Below are positions 8,127-16,580 of a DNA stretch of 64,000 nt, one piece after another; the stretch's first letter is position 1; each line of letters opens with the position of its first letter. The DNA is from Pusillibacter faecalis (GTDB lineage Bacteria > Bacillota > Clostridia > Oscillospirales > Oscillospiraceae), in NCBI RefSeq assembly GCF_018408705.1, contig NZ_AP023420.1, positions 1,922,001 to 1,986,000 of the forward strand. The letters run 5' to 3'. The position numbers and the translations under genes are program-made. Below the pieces are notes generated by a model. It did no database searches. It was not told the origin of the DNA and saw only the letters and a program-made list of their open reading frames with translations.

Positions 8127-8583
8127 CGGACACAAAAGCCCTGGGGAACCGCTCGAAAGGCCCGCCGCATGCCTTGGGGAACACTGGACATGCTTCCCCT
8201 CCAATCAGGCAGACAGGAAAATGGCAGCGGCGAGAGTGAAAAGTGGGGGGGGGAAAACAGGATTATGAAGAAAAGGCATGGGGAATATCCGTCATCCGCA
8301 GAAAAAAGCTGTGCCTGGAACAGGTCCAGACACAGCAGGGGGAGTGATTCTCCATCAGAGGCAGGAAAAAATGACCTCTCCGGTAGAGAAGCGGCGATGA
8401 TTCGCTCATAAAACTTCATGCAGAATTCAGCGCACCGGGCACACAGAAAGATCCAGGAGTGCACGAAGTGATTGCGGCTCCTTTCCGGGTGCCCCGCAAG
8501 GGAGAGGAGATGGCGTCTGCTTGCTATGCAAACACAAGCAGGCAGAATCTGTCCAGCCATGGTCAGCTAGGAAAACGGATGGA
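8127..8583. other. Gene-free interval between spoIIID and the membrane protein gene
   Basis: About 455 bases. A minus-strand ORF of 157 codons spans it but shows no recognisable fold, unusual composition and no ribosome binding site. A weak CTGTGCCTGG...CCAGACACAG inverted repeat lies near 8310-8337. I see nothing else supportable. Confidence 0.4.
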
Positions 8584-9468
8584 TCACGGCGCCTGTCGAT
8601 CCTCAGGCGGGGCATCCAAATGTTCCTCCGCCTGACGCAGATAGTCCTGTTCCTCGGTCTTTTTGCTGGGGACAAAACTCTGCGCCGGTGTCCGTTTGGC
8701 GCCCTTGCTGCGGGCATAGAAAAAGCCGGTGACAGAGAACACCACCGCGCCGATGAAGTTCACAAACAGGTCCTTCATGGTGTCAATGATGCCAATGTCC
8801 AGATAGCCGCCAAGGCCCAGACTCTGACCGTTAATGACCACATCCTGGATATCTGGGATGGTTACAACCTTGTTGGAGCGGGTGACATCCAATGCGGAGC
8901 TGTGGATGGCGTGAACCACTGTATCCCGCTGCATGTCTGTGCCCAAAAAGAAATCCATGCTGAATTCAAAAAATTCCCACAGCACGCCGATGGTCATGGA
9001 GAAACAAAAGGCCACCAGAGCCAAAAACAGCGGGGAGAGATCGAAGGTTAATCGCTCGTCATTGTTCAGGAGCATCACCAGGGAAAAGCCCACGGCTGCG
9101 CAGAGAAAGCCGTTCAAGGTGTGAAGCATGGTATCCCAGCCGGGAATCACCACATAAAAGGCGTTGACTTCACCTAGAATTTCTGCCGCGAAAATGAAGC
9201 ACAAAATGGTAATCTCCAAAGGCGGCGGCAATTCAATTCGCAGCTGCACCTGCACCCAACTGGGGAGATACAGCAGCACAATAGTCAGCGCACAGAAAAA
9301 GGTGCCCTCATAGTTCCTAAGCATCACTTGGCGGACCAAGATGATCAGCACCAGCAGCCGCAGAATATAGAACACAATGAAAGAGCTCTTGTGCTCCCGC
9401 AGCTCCTTGGCCATAGCCTCTTTTAAAATTTTGCGATAAGGTTTTTTTTCATGTTTCTTTTGTTTCAT
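8584..9468 (-). CDS. Multi-pass membrane protein (YjdF/DUF2238-like)
   Basis: The 294-residue protein begins with a basic 28-residue tail and then has about six membrane helices. Key features are PGWDTMLHTLNGFLCAAVGF (residues 108-127), with a Asp-Thr-x-x-His pattern, and GVLWEFFEFSMDFFLGTDMQRD (shortened here to its core WEFFEFS), which recur in the YjdF/DUF2238 family of integral membrane proteins of unknown function. The C-terminal 45 residues are charged and cytosolic. The start follows AAAGGAA by five bases. Nothing in the neighbourhood suggests a substrate. Confidence 0.7.
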   Translation of the reverse strand: MKQKKHEKKPYRKILKEAMAKELREHKSSFIVFYILRLLVLIILVRQVMLRNYEGTFFCALTIVLLYLPSWVQVQLRIELPPPLEITILCFIFAAEILGEVNAFYVVIPGWDTMLHTLNGFLCAAVGFSLVMLLNNDERLTFDLSPLFLALVAFCFSMTIGVLWEFFEFSMDFFLGTDMQRDTVVHAIHSSALDVTRSNKVVTIPDIQDVVINGQSLGLGGYLDIGIIDTMKDLFVNFIGAVVFSVTGFFYARSKGAKRTPAQSFVPSKKTEEQDYLRQAEEHLDAPPEDRQAP

Positions 9469-9522
9469 GGCAATTCCTTTCCTGGGGGATTGGCGTACCG
9501 GGGACCCCTATAGGATAGCACA

Positions 9523-9552
9523 AGGATGCCCCGCTGGCAAGCAGGGCATCCT
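9523..9552 (-). terminator. Probable terminator after the DUF3169 gene
   Basis: Thirteen-base arms (AGGATGCCCCGCT against AGCAGGGCATCCT, one mismatch) close a short loop. The minus-strand T-run is weak (TTGTG). Confidence 0.45.
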
Positions 9553-9595
9553 GATTCCGTTAGATTTTCAATACCGGGGCTGAGAACAAAGTCTT

Positions 9596-10354
9596 CTATG
9601 CTCCTCGCGCACCAAGACGAATGCACGCCAAGATGTAACTCACCTGCAGCACAGCCCAGATGAGCAACACCGCCACCATGGGCAGAAGGCCGATGGGAAG
9701 GACATAGCTGAGCAGCAAAAGCACCAGCCACAGGGCAATGCAGGCACGATTGGCCGCCTGAAAGGCCTGGTAAGATGCCTGGCCGATTTGGGCCCGCTCG
9801 GCTTCGTCACAGGTGTTATACCACTTTTTCTGGAATTTGCTGTCGTATACACTGACCTGCTTTTCCGGGTTCATCCGGCGAACCAGGTCTACAATTTTCT
9901 GCTGCACCAGGACGACCAGCGCCACGGAGACCAGCATTTCTCCTACGATCAGCAGAGCCATCCGCCCGCTGTCCGTGTAGAGGACGCCGACCGCGATAAA
10001 GAAGAAGTCCAGAATGGTTGCCAGGGAAGAGCAGAGCAGCGTATAATTGAGCTTCCTATCCACTTGATCCGGAAGCGTCTCGTCCTCTCCATCCCAAGCC
10101 ATATAGAGCCGCTTGGCAGAGAGATAGAATCCCAGGCAGATAGCCAGCAGAACGCCGGAGGTAACAGGGATTCCCCAGGGGGCAGCAGCTTGCAAAACCC
10201 CGGTGAGCCATGCCTCCACGGAATCTGCCAGATGAAGGTCACTGGCAATTCCACCGGCAAGCCCGGCAAAAAAGCCCAGCACGCCGCCCAGGAGAACCCA
10301 CAGCAAAAATTTCGGAAAGGCTTTGCGGTTGATCCCCTTATCATCACGTTTCAT
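9596..10354 (-). CDS. DUF3169 family membrane protein
   Basis: The 252-residue protein has about six membrane helices in three pairs, with a cytosolic loop holding VRRMNPEKQVSVYDSKFQKK, typical of DUF3169. The family is found in Firmicutes next to a small XRE repressor, exactly as here. Its ATG is six bases after AGGAGG and overlaps the end of the regulator gene by 11 bases, so translation is coupled. Function is unknown; such regulator-membrane protein pairs often respond to membrane or antibiotic stress, which is inference only. The longer frame upstream lies inside the regulator. Confidence 0.78.
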   Translation of the reverse strand: MKRDDKGINRKAFPKFLLWVLLGGVLGFFAGLAGGIASDLHLADSVEAWLTGVLQAAAPWGIPVTSGVLLAICLGFYLSAKRLYMAWDGEDETLPDQVDRKLNYTLLCSSLATILDFFFIAVGVLYTDSGRMALLIVGEMLVSVALVVLVQQKIVDLVRRMNPEKQVSVYDSKFQKKWYNTCDEAERAQIGQASYQAFQAANRACIALWLVLLLLSYVLPIGLLPMVAVLLIWAVLQVSYILACIRLGARGA

Positions 10355-10562
10355 GTCGTTCCTCCTCCTGATACGAAAAGATATCCTCCACATGTACCTG
10401 ACAGACCTTTGCCAGCTTCAGGGCCAGTGTGACCGAGGGAGAGTAGTCCCCGCGTTCGATCTGACTGATGGTTTGCCGGGACACGCCCACCAGCGTTCCC
10501 ATCTCCTGCTGATTCACGCCCAAACGGGCGCGGTACTCCTTGAGCCGGTTGTACAGCGGCAT
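10344..10562 (-). CDS. XRE-family (Cro/cI HTH) transcriptional regulator
   Basis: This compact 72-residue protein is almost entirely one helix-turn-helix domain (LGVNQQEMGTLVGVSRQTIS, then QIERGDYSPS), the minimal regulator type seen beside DUF3169 genes. The ATG at 10562 is eight bases after GGGAG; a frame extending to 10652 would run through the promoter. Two inverted repeats at its promoter suggest autorepression of the two-gene operon. It should act as a dimer, since both sites are palindromic. Confidence 0.87.
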   Translation of the reverse strand: MPLYNRLKEYRARLGVNQQEMGTLVGVSRQTISQIERGDYSPSVTLALKLAKVCQVHVEDIFSYQEEERHET

Positions 10563-10599
10563 AGGCGTCGCTCCCTTCTTGCCAATAATAGCAGTCAAA

Positions 10600-10653
10600 A
10601 TGACAATGATCATTGTCATATATAGCATAGCATTGACAAGGATTGTTGTCAAT
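10600..10653 (-). promoter_or_regulatory. Promoter and paired palindromic operators of the XRE/DUF3169 operon
   Basis: The minus-strand promoter is TTGACA (10647-10652), 17 bp, TATGCT (10624-10629). The -35 lies inside an inverted repeat ATTGACAA/TTGTCAAT (10632-10639 and 10646-10653). A perfect 20-bp palindrome, ATGACAATGATCATTGTCAT, covers 10600-10619 just past the -10. Both share the TGACAA/TTGTCA core, so they are probably two sites for the same dimer. Confidence 0.75.
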
Positions 10654-10663
10654 AGAAAAATAG

Positions 10664-10696
10664 AAAAAACCTTCGGAATATTTCCGAAGGTTTTTT
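10664..10696. terminator. Bidirectional terminator
   Basis: A 15-bp stem made of AAAAAACCTTCGGAA and its complement closes a three-base loop and ends in TTTTTT. It terminates the second AI-2E gene on the minus strand directly upstream of the XRE promoter. Confidence 0.75.
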
Positions 10697-10697
10697 G

Positions 10698-11876
10698 CTA
10701 TTTTCGCTTGGGGTCTGGCGGCGCATCCCGCCACCTGCTGGAAGGAACCTTTTTTTCAGCCAGACGGCCTTTGACAAAGGAACGGAACAGCGCGTAGAGC
10801 ACCGAGCACAGGGGAATGAAAAGCAGCATGCCAAGAATTCCCATCAGCTTTCCGCCGAGGGTTACCGCGGCCAGTACCCAGATGGAGGGAAGTCCCACCG
10901 AGGAACCCACCACATGAGGATAGATCAGATTGCCCTCGATCTGCTGTAGCACCAGGAAGAGCACGATGAAAAATAGCGCCTTCCAGGGGTCTGTGACGGC
11001 AATCAGCAGCGCGCCCACGCCGCAGCCAATAAAGGCACCCACGATGGGAATCAGAGCCGTCAGAGCAATCAGAACTCCTACCAGCAGCGCGTAGGGAAGA
11101 CGAAAAATCGTCATAGAGACCACAAACAAGGTTCCTAGGATCACAGCCTCCAGGCACTGACCGGAGAGAAAGCTGGAAAAGGTGCGGTTGGTAAGGCGCA
11201 GAACCTCTAATGTCCGATCCGCTCCCCGGAGGGGCAGAAGAGCGTAGAGAATCTGCCGGACCTGCCGGCTGAGCTTCTCCTTTTGGATCAGGATGTAGAA
11301 GGAGAAAATGAGTCCGATGACAAAGGTGCTGATGCCGCTGACCACGCCGCCAATCAGTCCGCTTCCGGAGGACACCAGGCCGGAGCCAAAATTCTTGGCA
11401 AAATTTACAGCGGCGGCGTACCAATCGTCCCAGGGGATGCTTAGCTCCAGATCCGTCAGGGTTTGCTCCAGCAGCGGAAGATATGCTGCCAGGGCCTCCA
11501 GCTGCTCCCGAAGCCGGTCAAGGGCCGAGGGAATCTGGCGAACAATGGTCATCACCGCATCCGCAATGCCGGGGCCGATCACACTGCTGGCTAGTGTCAA
11601 GACCCCCAGGACAGCCAGCAATGTCAGCACCAGGGCCAGGGGACGGCGGAATTTTGCTCCGCGGCGGCTGTATGGATACAGGTGTCGTTCAATGGCCCGC
11701 ATAGGTACATTCAGAACAAAGGCCAGCGCTCCGCCCAGAAGGAAGGGACTGAGAATGCCAAGCAGCCAGCGCAAAGCTGCCGCAGCCGTTCCCAGGTTTT
11801 GAAGGGCACAGTAAAAAGCCACGCCGCCGCACACCACCGCCAGCAGCTCCGCGATCCTCTGTTTATTCCATTCCAT
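10698..11876 (-). CDS. AI-2E family transporter (second paralogue)
   Basis: The 392-residue protein starts at the ATG opening MEWNKQRIAELLAVV; the upstream part of the frame is the tail of the MATE gene in another frame. It has the same layout as the copy at 2241: two N-terminal helices, a long amphipathic stretch near residues 85-165 (PSALDRLREQLEALAAYLPL), and the C-terminal block with ALIPIVGAFIGCG and LQQIEGNLIYPHVVGSSVG. The transported molecule is unknown. It lies 25 bases after the MATE gene and is probably co-transcribed with it. Confidence 0.9.
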   Translation of the reverse strand: MEWNKQRIAELLAVVCGGVAFYCALQNLGTAAAALRWLLGILSPFLLGGALAFVLNVPMRAIERHLYPYSRRGAKFRRPLALVLTLLAVLGVLTLASSVIGPGIADAVMTIVRQIPSALDRLREQLEALAAYLPLLEQTLTDLELSIPWDDWYAAAVNFAKNFGSGLVSSGSGLIGGVVSGISTFVIGLIFSFYILIQKEKLSRQVRQILYALLPLRGADRTLEVLRLTNRTFSSFLSGQCLEAVILGTLFVVSMTIFRLPYALLVGVLIALTALIPIVGAFIGCGVGALLIAVTDPWKALFFIVLFLVLQQIEGNLIYPHVVGSSVGLPSIWVLAAVTLGGKLMGILGMLLFIPLCSVLYALFRSFVKGRLAEKKVPSSRWRDAPPDPKRK

Positions 11877-11901
11877 TGTATGACGTTCCTTTCGGCGGTT
11901 C

Positions 11902-13245
11902 CTAGACCAGCCGCTTTTTCCGCCACTGGCCTTGTCTGAACCGCAAAGTAAAGAGTGCGCCCCGCAGACCTTCGTCACAGGCCATAGCAACCCAGATTCC
12001 CACCAGGCCCCAGGACAGCGTATGGCCCAGCAGCCAGCCGCCAGCCACCGCGACAATCCACATGCTGAAGATACCGATTGCCACAGGATACCAAACATCT
12101 CCGGCGGTGGTCAGGCAGCGAGTCATGACGATATTCACAGAGCGGCCCACTTCCAAAATAAATTCCACAAGAACAATCTGGCGTCCCAGGGTGTGAATCA
12201 CCGGGTCGTCCGTAAAAATGCTGTAAATGGGGTCGCAGAAGAAAAAAATTACCAATGTTAACAGCTCTGATACCATCAAGGCGATCCGGATGGTGGACCA
12301 TACCCGGGGTGACACCTCCTCCAGCTTCCGGCCGCCCAGCAGATAGCCGAGAATGATCTGGGTGGCCTGCGCCACAGCGATGGAATACACATAAGCGACA
12401 TTTGCCAGCATGCTGGCGTAAACCTTGGTGGCAATCACAGCGGTTCCCATCAGATTGATGAACCGCAGGATAAAAATCTGGGACACATTATAGGACAAGG
12501 ACTCCATTCCGGAGGGCATGGCAATGCCAAGGAGATGCTTGCATGTGGTCCAGGGAAAGGGCCGCAGATATCGCAGGGAGAAGCGGATGGTACACTTACG
12601 CCGCAAGGTCCAGATCACAAGAGCCAGCCCGATTGCCTTGGAAATACAGGTGGACACGGCAGCGCCCGCCACGCCCATGCGGGGCAGACCGAAGAAGCCG
12701 TTGATCAAAATGGCGTTTCCCATGATGTTCAGAAGATTCATTACCACGGAGACGCTCACCACTTCGCGCAGCAGGGTATAGCTCCGTAGCACAGCGCAGA
12801 GCTCGATGTATAACCCCTGCAGCAGCACAGCGCCACCCACGATCCGGGTGTACAGGCAGGCACCTGAAAAGGACTCCGCCGGCGTCCGCAGCAACGTAAA
12901 GAGCACCTCGGGCGCCAGCAAGAGCAGCAGCCCCATTCCCAGGCTGAACACGGCGCTGACGGCGGTGCCCACGGTGGCGATTTCATTGCAGGCATCGCCA
13001 GTTTTTCCAGCGCCGATGTGCTGAGTCAGCAGAATCGTGGTGGCAGCGCTCATGGTTTCCAGGACAATAATCACCACGTTCATCACCTGGTTGCCGTTGC
13101 CGATAGAGGCCACGGCAGCAGAACCGAAGTGAGAGATCATGAACTGGTCCATGTTTCCCACCAGCAGCTGTAAAAGCAGCTCGGCAAAGATGGGCAGGGA
13201 CAGGTAAAAGACCCGGCGGGTCTGGGGAGAAACATGAAGTGTCAT
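11902..13245 (-). CDS. MATE family multidrug/cation efflux transporter
   Basis: The 447-residue protein has about 12 helices in two homologous halves. GNMDQFMISHFGSAAVASIG near residue 33 and the corresponding GTAVIATKVYASMLANVA region in the second half are family marks. MATE proteins expel cationic compounds using Na+ or H+ gradients. The start is an ATG eight bases after GGAG; the frame extends 29 codons upstream without ribosome binding site. A TTGTAT/TATACT promoter at 17 bp lies 52 bases upstream of the start. Substrate is not predictable. Confidence 0.92.
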   Translation of the reverse strand: MTLHVSPQTRRVFYLSLPIFAELLLQLLVGNMDQFMISHFGSAAVASIGNGNQVMNVVIIVLETMSAATTILLTQHIGAGKTGDACNEIATVGTAVSAVFSLGMGLLLLLAPEVLFTLLRTPAESFSGACLYTRIVGGAVLLQGLYIELCAVLRSYTLLREVVSVSVVMNLLNIMGNAILINGFFGLPRMGVAGAAVSTCISKAIGLALVIWTLRRKCTIRFSLRYLRPFPWTTCKHLLGIAMPSGMESLSYNVSQIFILRFINLMGTAVIATKVYASMLANVAYVYSIAVAQATQIILGYLLGGRKLEEVSPRVWSTIRIALMVSELLTLVIFFFCDPIYSIFTDDPVIHTLGRQIVLVEFILEVGRSVNIVMTRCLTTAGDVWYPVAIGIFSMWIVAVAGGWLLGHTLSWGLVGIWVAMACDEGLRGALFTLRFRQGQWRKKRLV

Positions 13246-13296
13246 AAAAACGGCTCCTTTATCCGACAGAAAAACGTTTACGTTCCGCCGAATGCC

Positions 13297-13325
13297 AGTA
13301 TAACCGTCCCTGCTGATCAATACAA
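13297..13325 (-). promoter_or_regulatory. Promoter of the MATE/AI-2E operon
   Basis: Minus-strand TTGTAT (13320-13325), 17-bp spacer and TATACT (13297-13302). Confidence 0.6.
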
Positions 13326-13330
13326 GCGGC

Positions 13331-13376
13331 AAACCGCCAAAAGAAGCCTCACGAGGAAACAGCCTTTTGGCGGTTT
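13331..13376 (-). terminator. Terminator of the aminopeptidase/carbonic anhydrase operon
   Basis: Arms AAACCGCCAAAAG and CTTTTGGCGGTTT (13 bp, perfect) enclose a loop that itself contains CCTC/GAGG. It lies just after the carbonic anhydrase stop codon on the minus strand and overlaps the upstream edge of the MATE promoter region. Confidence 0.6.
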
Positions 13377-13381
13377 CGCCC

Positions 13382-13864
13382 TCAGCCCTTCCGGTATTGC
13401 CGCGCCATGTGCAGATAGTCCTGGGCGGACTCCTGAATGCTCTGGAGCTCCTCCGGCGTCAGCGGGCGGACCACCTTGGCGGGGCTGCCCAAAATCATGG
13501 AGCCGGCGGGGGCGTCCATCTTGCCAGTGACCAGGGCGCCGGCGCCCACGATGCAGTGATCCCCGATTCTGGCGCCGTCCAGCACGATGGAGCCCATGCC
13601 GATCAGAACATGGTCCCCCACCGTGCAGCCATGCAGAATGGCGCCGTGGCCCACAGTGCAGCCTTGGCCCACTACAGTGTTTGCATGGAGAATGACGCCG
13701 TCCTGGAGATTGGTCTCCCGGCCCACAGAGATCGCCCCCTCATCTCCCCGCAAAACGGCGTTATACCAGACGCTGACGCCGGGTGCCAGGTCTACATCCC
13801 CCACCACGCAGGCGCCTTCGCAGATCAGAACATCTGCATCGGTTTTTCTCTGCTCATAAAACAT
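13382..13864 (-). CDS. Gamma-carbonic anhydrase family protein (left-handed beta-helix)
   Basis: The 160-residue protein is built of hexapeptide repeats (LICEGACVVGDVDLAPGVSV onward), giving a left-handed parallel beta-helix with a C-terminal helix. Three histidines in LHANTVVGQGCTVGHGAILH correspond to the zinc ligands of the gamma-class carbonic anhydrases (CamH/YrdA/PaaY group). The family interconverts CO2 and bicarbonate, although many YrdA-like members are untested. The ATG at 13864 is preferred over TTG 13870 because it is six bases after AAGGAA. It follows the aminopeptidase gene by about 50 bases and probably shares its transcript. Confidence 0.88.
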   Translation of the reverse strand: MFYEQRKTDADVLICEGACVVGDVDLAPGVSVWYNAVLRGDEGAISVGRETNLQDGVILHANTVVGQGCTVGHGAILHGCTVGDHVLIGMGSIVLDGARIGDHCIVGAGALVTGKMDAPAGSMILGSPAKVVRPLTPEELQSIQESAQDYLHMARQYRKG

Positions 13865-13915
13865 CTGCAATTCCTTCTTTCTCTCATGTGCGCGGAGGAC
13901 CGCCTCCGCAGGGGT

Positions 13916-15148
13916 TCAGAGCTCCGGCGCAAAGTTGCCGTCTACAAAGACCGGAATCTCCTTTCCGTCATGGGTGGTGCCCAGGATGCTCAAATCCGGT
14001 GTGCCCACCATGAAGTCCACGTGGGTGATGGAATCGTTGAGGCCCCGGGCCTTCAGCTCTTCCTTGTTCATTCGCTGGCCGCCCTCCAGGCAGGGGTACG
14101 CCTCACCGAAAGCGATATGGCAGGCGGCATTCTCGTCAAAAAGAGTGTTGTAGAAGAGAATCTTCTGGTTGGAGATGGGGCTGTCATAGGGGACCAGGGC
14201 CACTTCGCCGAAATAGCAGGCGCCCTCGTCCACGGAAATAGCGGCCTTCAGAGCCTCCTCGCCCTTTTCCGCATGGGCCTCCACGATTTTGCCGTCCTTG
14301 ACCACAAAGTGGAACTTGTCGATGATGGCGCCGTCGTTCACCAGGGGCATGGCAGAGTACACCACGCCATTGACTCCGCTTTTCAGCGGAGAGGTGAAGA
14401 TCTCCTCCGTGGGGATGTTGGCAATATAACTCTGGCCGGAGAGCGTCACATCGTCTCCCGCCTGCCAGATATGCCCCTCCGGCAGCTCTACCGTGAGGTC
14501 GGTGCCCAGGGAGTTGACATAGTGCAGCGACTTGAAGCGCAGGGCATTCAGGCGGTCCAGCCGGCGGTGGAGCGTCTGAAGATGCTCCTGCCACCGCTCC
14601 ACTGCGGAGCCGTCTCCGCGGATGCGCACCGCCTGGAAGATGGCGTTCCAGAGCTTCTCCATGGCTTCCGCCTCCGGGAGACCCGGAAAGACGGTTTTTG
14701 CCCAGCTGGGAATGGGGATGGAGGCGATGCACCAGGGAAAGCCCCCGCACATTTGCAGGCGGTCAAAGTCCTTGAGAGCCTTGCCGCTGGCCTGCTGGGA
14801 GCGGACGATGCGCTGGGGGTCTACGCCTTTGAGGTTCTCTGGGTCCGTGGCGGAAATGGCGAGATAGGCCGCACCCTCCAGGGCGTGGTCATTGAAAAAA
14901 TGCCGCCTCCAGGGGGGGACCGCGTCAAAGACGCCGTCTTCGGCATGCAGGTACTTCATGCGGGTCAAGGCGTCGTCGTGCCAGTTCATCACCACCTCGC
15001 CGCAGCCGGCGTCATAGGCCTCCTGCGCGCACAGGCGGGCGAAGTCGGCGCACTCCACGGGAGCGGAGATGACCAGACGCTGTCCCTTTTGAATATTCAG
15101 GCCCACCCGGGCCAAAAGCCGGGCATATTCCTGCAGAGCATGTTCCAT
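13916..15148 (-). CDS. M29 family metal-dependent aminopeptidase (AmpS/PepS/T type)
   Basis: The 410-residue protein shows the M29 signature elements in order: NIPTEEIFTSP, then VDEGACYFGEVALV, then NAACHIAFGEAYP and ITHVDFMVGTPDL. These supply the Glu, His, Tyr and Asp residues that hold two divalent metals. The enzymes remove N-terminal amino acids from peptides in the cytosol and are of normal length here. The start ATG follows AAAGGATG by eight bases. The gene leads a two-gene transcript with the carbonic anhydrase; no functional link between them is evident. Confidence 0.93.
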   Translation of the reverse strand: MEHALQEYARLLARVGLNIQKGQRLVISAPVECADFARLCAQEAYDAGCGEVVMNWHDDALTRMKYLHAEDGVFDAVPPWRRHFFNDHALEGAAYLAISATDPENLKGVDPQRIVRSQQASGKALKDFDRLQMCGGFPWCIASIPIPSWAKTVFPGLPEAEAMEKLWNAIFQAVRIRGDGSAVERWQEHLQTLHRRLDRLNALRFKSLHYVNSLGTDLTVELPEGHIWQAGDDVTLSGQSYIANIPTEEIFTSPLKSGVNGVVYSAMPLVNDGAIIDKFHFVVKDGKIVEAHAEKGEEALKAAISVDEGACYFGEVALVPYDSPISNQKILFYNTLFDENAACHIAFGEAYPCLEGGQRMNKEELKARGLNDSITHVDFMVGTPDLSILGTTHDGKEIPVFVDGNFAPEL

Positions 15149-15300
15149 ATTGGATTCATCCTTTCCAAAATTGCGAAATGTTGTTTATTGAAGAAGATTA
15201 TACCAGTCAGACAGGGTACAGGGTGTGAACGGAATAAAAATTTTTCCAGGTTCTAAACAGATGCCAGAAATTTTTGGTGGCCCCGCCACATGGGAAGAGG

Positions 15301-16158
15301 CTAGAGAGAAGCGCCTCCGCCGTCCTTGCGCAGGCTGATCAGGGTACCGTTGAGCTCAGCGCCCATGATGAGCGTGACAGCGGTGAGATTCAGCCAGATC
15401 AGCAGAACAATGACAGTACCGATGGAACCGTACAACACCGAGTAGTTGGCAAAGTTATTGACATACATGGCATAGACCCAGCTGATAAACAGCCAGGCGG
15501 CCAGAGCTGCCAGCGTACCGGGCCAGATATTCCGCCAGGGCTGGCGGCCGTCCTGCGCCAAAGCGTAGAGGAAGAACAGTGCGAAATATCCCACCAGAGC
15601 AGACACTGGAAACCGTAGCCGCGCCCACATCCCTGCAGCGACAGCCGGCAGGTGAAAATGCTCCACAGCATAGATGAGAACGCGATCCCCCACAGTCATC
15701 AGCGTCAGGGTCAAAGCGATGGTGATGATCAGCAGCACGGTATACAACAGTGCCTTGACCCGGGGGAGAATCACCCCGCGAGGCGGTCCCAGGTGATAGG
15801 CGGTGCGGACGGAGCGCATCAGAGCGTTGGTGGCGCGCATGGGGAAATAAATGGAGAAGAAGAGGCCGAAGAGCAGTAGCTGCGGGCTGTGGTTGGAGCT
15901 GACATACGTCAAATACATCTCCACCAGATTCAGAACATCTGCCGGTAGGATCGTCCGCAGTGCCTGAATGATGGCAGCCACATCCAGATTCAAAAGGCCC
16001 AGCAGGGCACTGATAAAGATCAGGACTGGAAAGAGCGTAAAAAGCAGATAAAAGGCCAGAGCGGCGCTTTGAATCCCTACATTATGGCGCAGGTACCTGC
16101 GGGTCATTAAATAAATGCCCCGCAGGAAGAGATTTTTAGGCGGGGAGATCGAGCGCAT
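15301..16158 (-). CDS. YihY/BrkB family inner membrane protein
   Basis: The 285-residue protein has six membrane helices and the family marks SAALAFYLLFTLFPVLIF near residue 31 and GTVIVLLIWLNLTAVTLIMG near the C-terminus. It belongs to the YihY/virulence factor BrkB (formerly RNase BN) family, whose transport or structural role is unresolved; the old ribonuclease label is known to be wrong. The ATG is seven bases after GGGAGG. It lies downstream of the ArsC-like gene with a 48-base gap on the same strand. Confidence 0.9.
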   Translation of the reverse strand: MRSISPPKNLFLRGIYLMTRRYLRHNVGIQSAALAFYLLFTLFPVLIFISALLGLLNLDVAAIIQALRTILPADVLNLVEMYLTYVSSNHSPQLLLFGLFFSIYFPMRATNALMRSVRTAYHLGPPRGVILPRVKALLYTVLLIITIALTLTLMTVGDRVLIYAVEHFHLPAVAAGMWARLRFPVSALVGYFALFFLYALAQDGRQPWRNIWPGTLAALAAWLFISWVYAMYVNNFANYSVLYGSIGTVIVLLIWLNLTAVTLIMGAELNGTLISLRKDGGGASL

Positions 16159-16206
16159 GGGAAATCCTCCCTTCCATGGAGAGATCGGGGATCGGATACA
16201 AGGCGC

Positions 16207-16542
16207 TTATTCCCATTGTGCCCAGATGTCCGGACAATAGCCAACGGTGGCCTCCTTGCCGTTGCGGACGATGGGAGTGGCGAAAAGCTCTGGGTGTTCC
16301 AGCAGCTTCTCCTCCTGAGCATCAGGAGTGAGATAGGCCATATATAAATCCTCATAGGCCCGGCATTTTGCATTCACCAGAGCTGCAAAGCCCACGTTCC
16401 GCTTGACGGATTGGTATTCCCGGGGGGATAATCCCTTTGAAGGGACGTCGATATACTGGTATTTGATGCGGCGCTCCTTGAACCACCGCTCCGCTTTTTT
16501 GGTATCAAAGGACTTAGAGGAACCAAAGATCTGGATATTCAT
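16207..16542 (-). CDS. ArsC/Spx-family thioredoxin-fold protein lacking the usual cysteine
   Basis: This 111-residue protein has the ArsC/Spx/YffB fold: a beta strand (NIQIFGSSK), a helix with DTKKAERWFKERRI, KYQYIDV, and the late TPIVRNGKEATVG segment that matches the cis-Pro region of the fold. In arsenate reductases and Spx the first loop carries a redox Cys; here that loop reads GSSKSFDTK with serines and no Cys. It is therefore unlikely to be an arsenate reductase and may be a regulator-like or glutathione-independent relative. Two Cys remain, in NAKCRAYE and GYCPDIW. Confidence 0.75.
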   Translation of the reverse strand: MNIQIFGSSKSFDTKKAERWFKERRIKYQYIDVPSKGLSPREYQSVKRNVGFAALVNAKCRAYEDLYMAYLTPDAQEEKLLEHPELFATPIVRNGKEATVGYCPDIWAQWE

Positions 16543-16580
16543 GGCAGCGCTCCTTGATGATGAAATGGAGGGATTTTCTG

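Noticed and set aside
8087..8560. A 157-codon minus-strand ORF upstream of spoIIID
   Set aside because: No ribosome binding site, no recognisable fold, Cys/Pro/His-rich composition, and it runs through the sigma-E-like promoter.
13367..15256. A 629-codon plus-strand ORF
   Set aside because: It is the antisense shadow of the carbonic anhydrase and aminopeptidase genes, which have clear domains and ribosome binding sites on the minus strand.
16207..16542. Arsenate reductase
   Set aside because: The fold fits, but the catalytic Cys loop is replaced by Ser, and the ArsB-like permease is 39 kb away.
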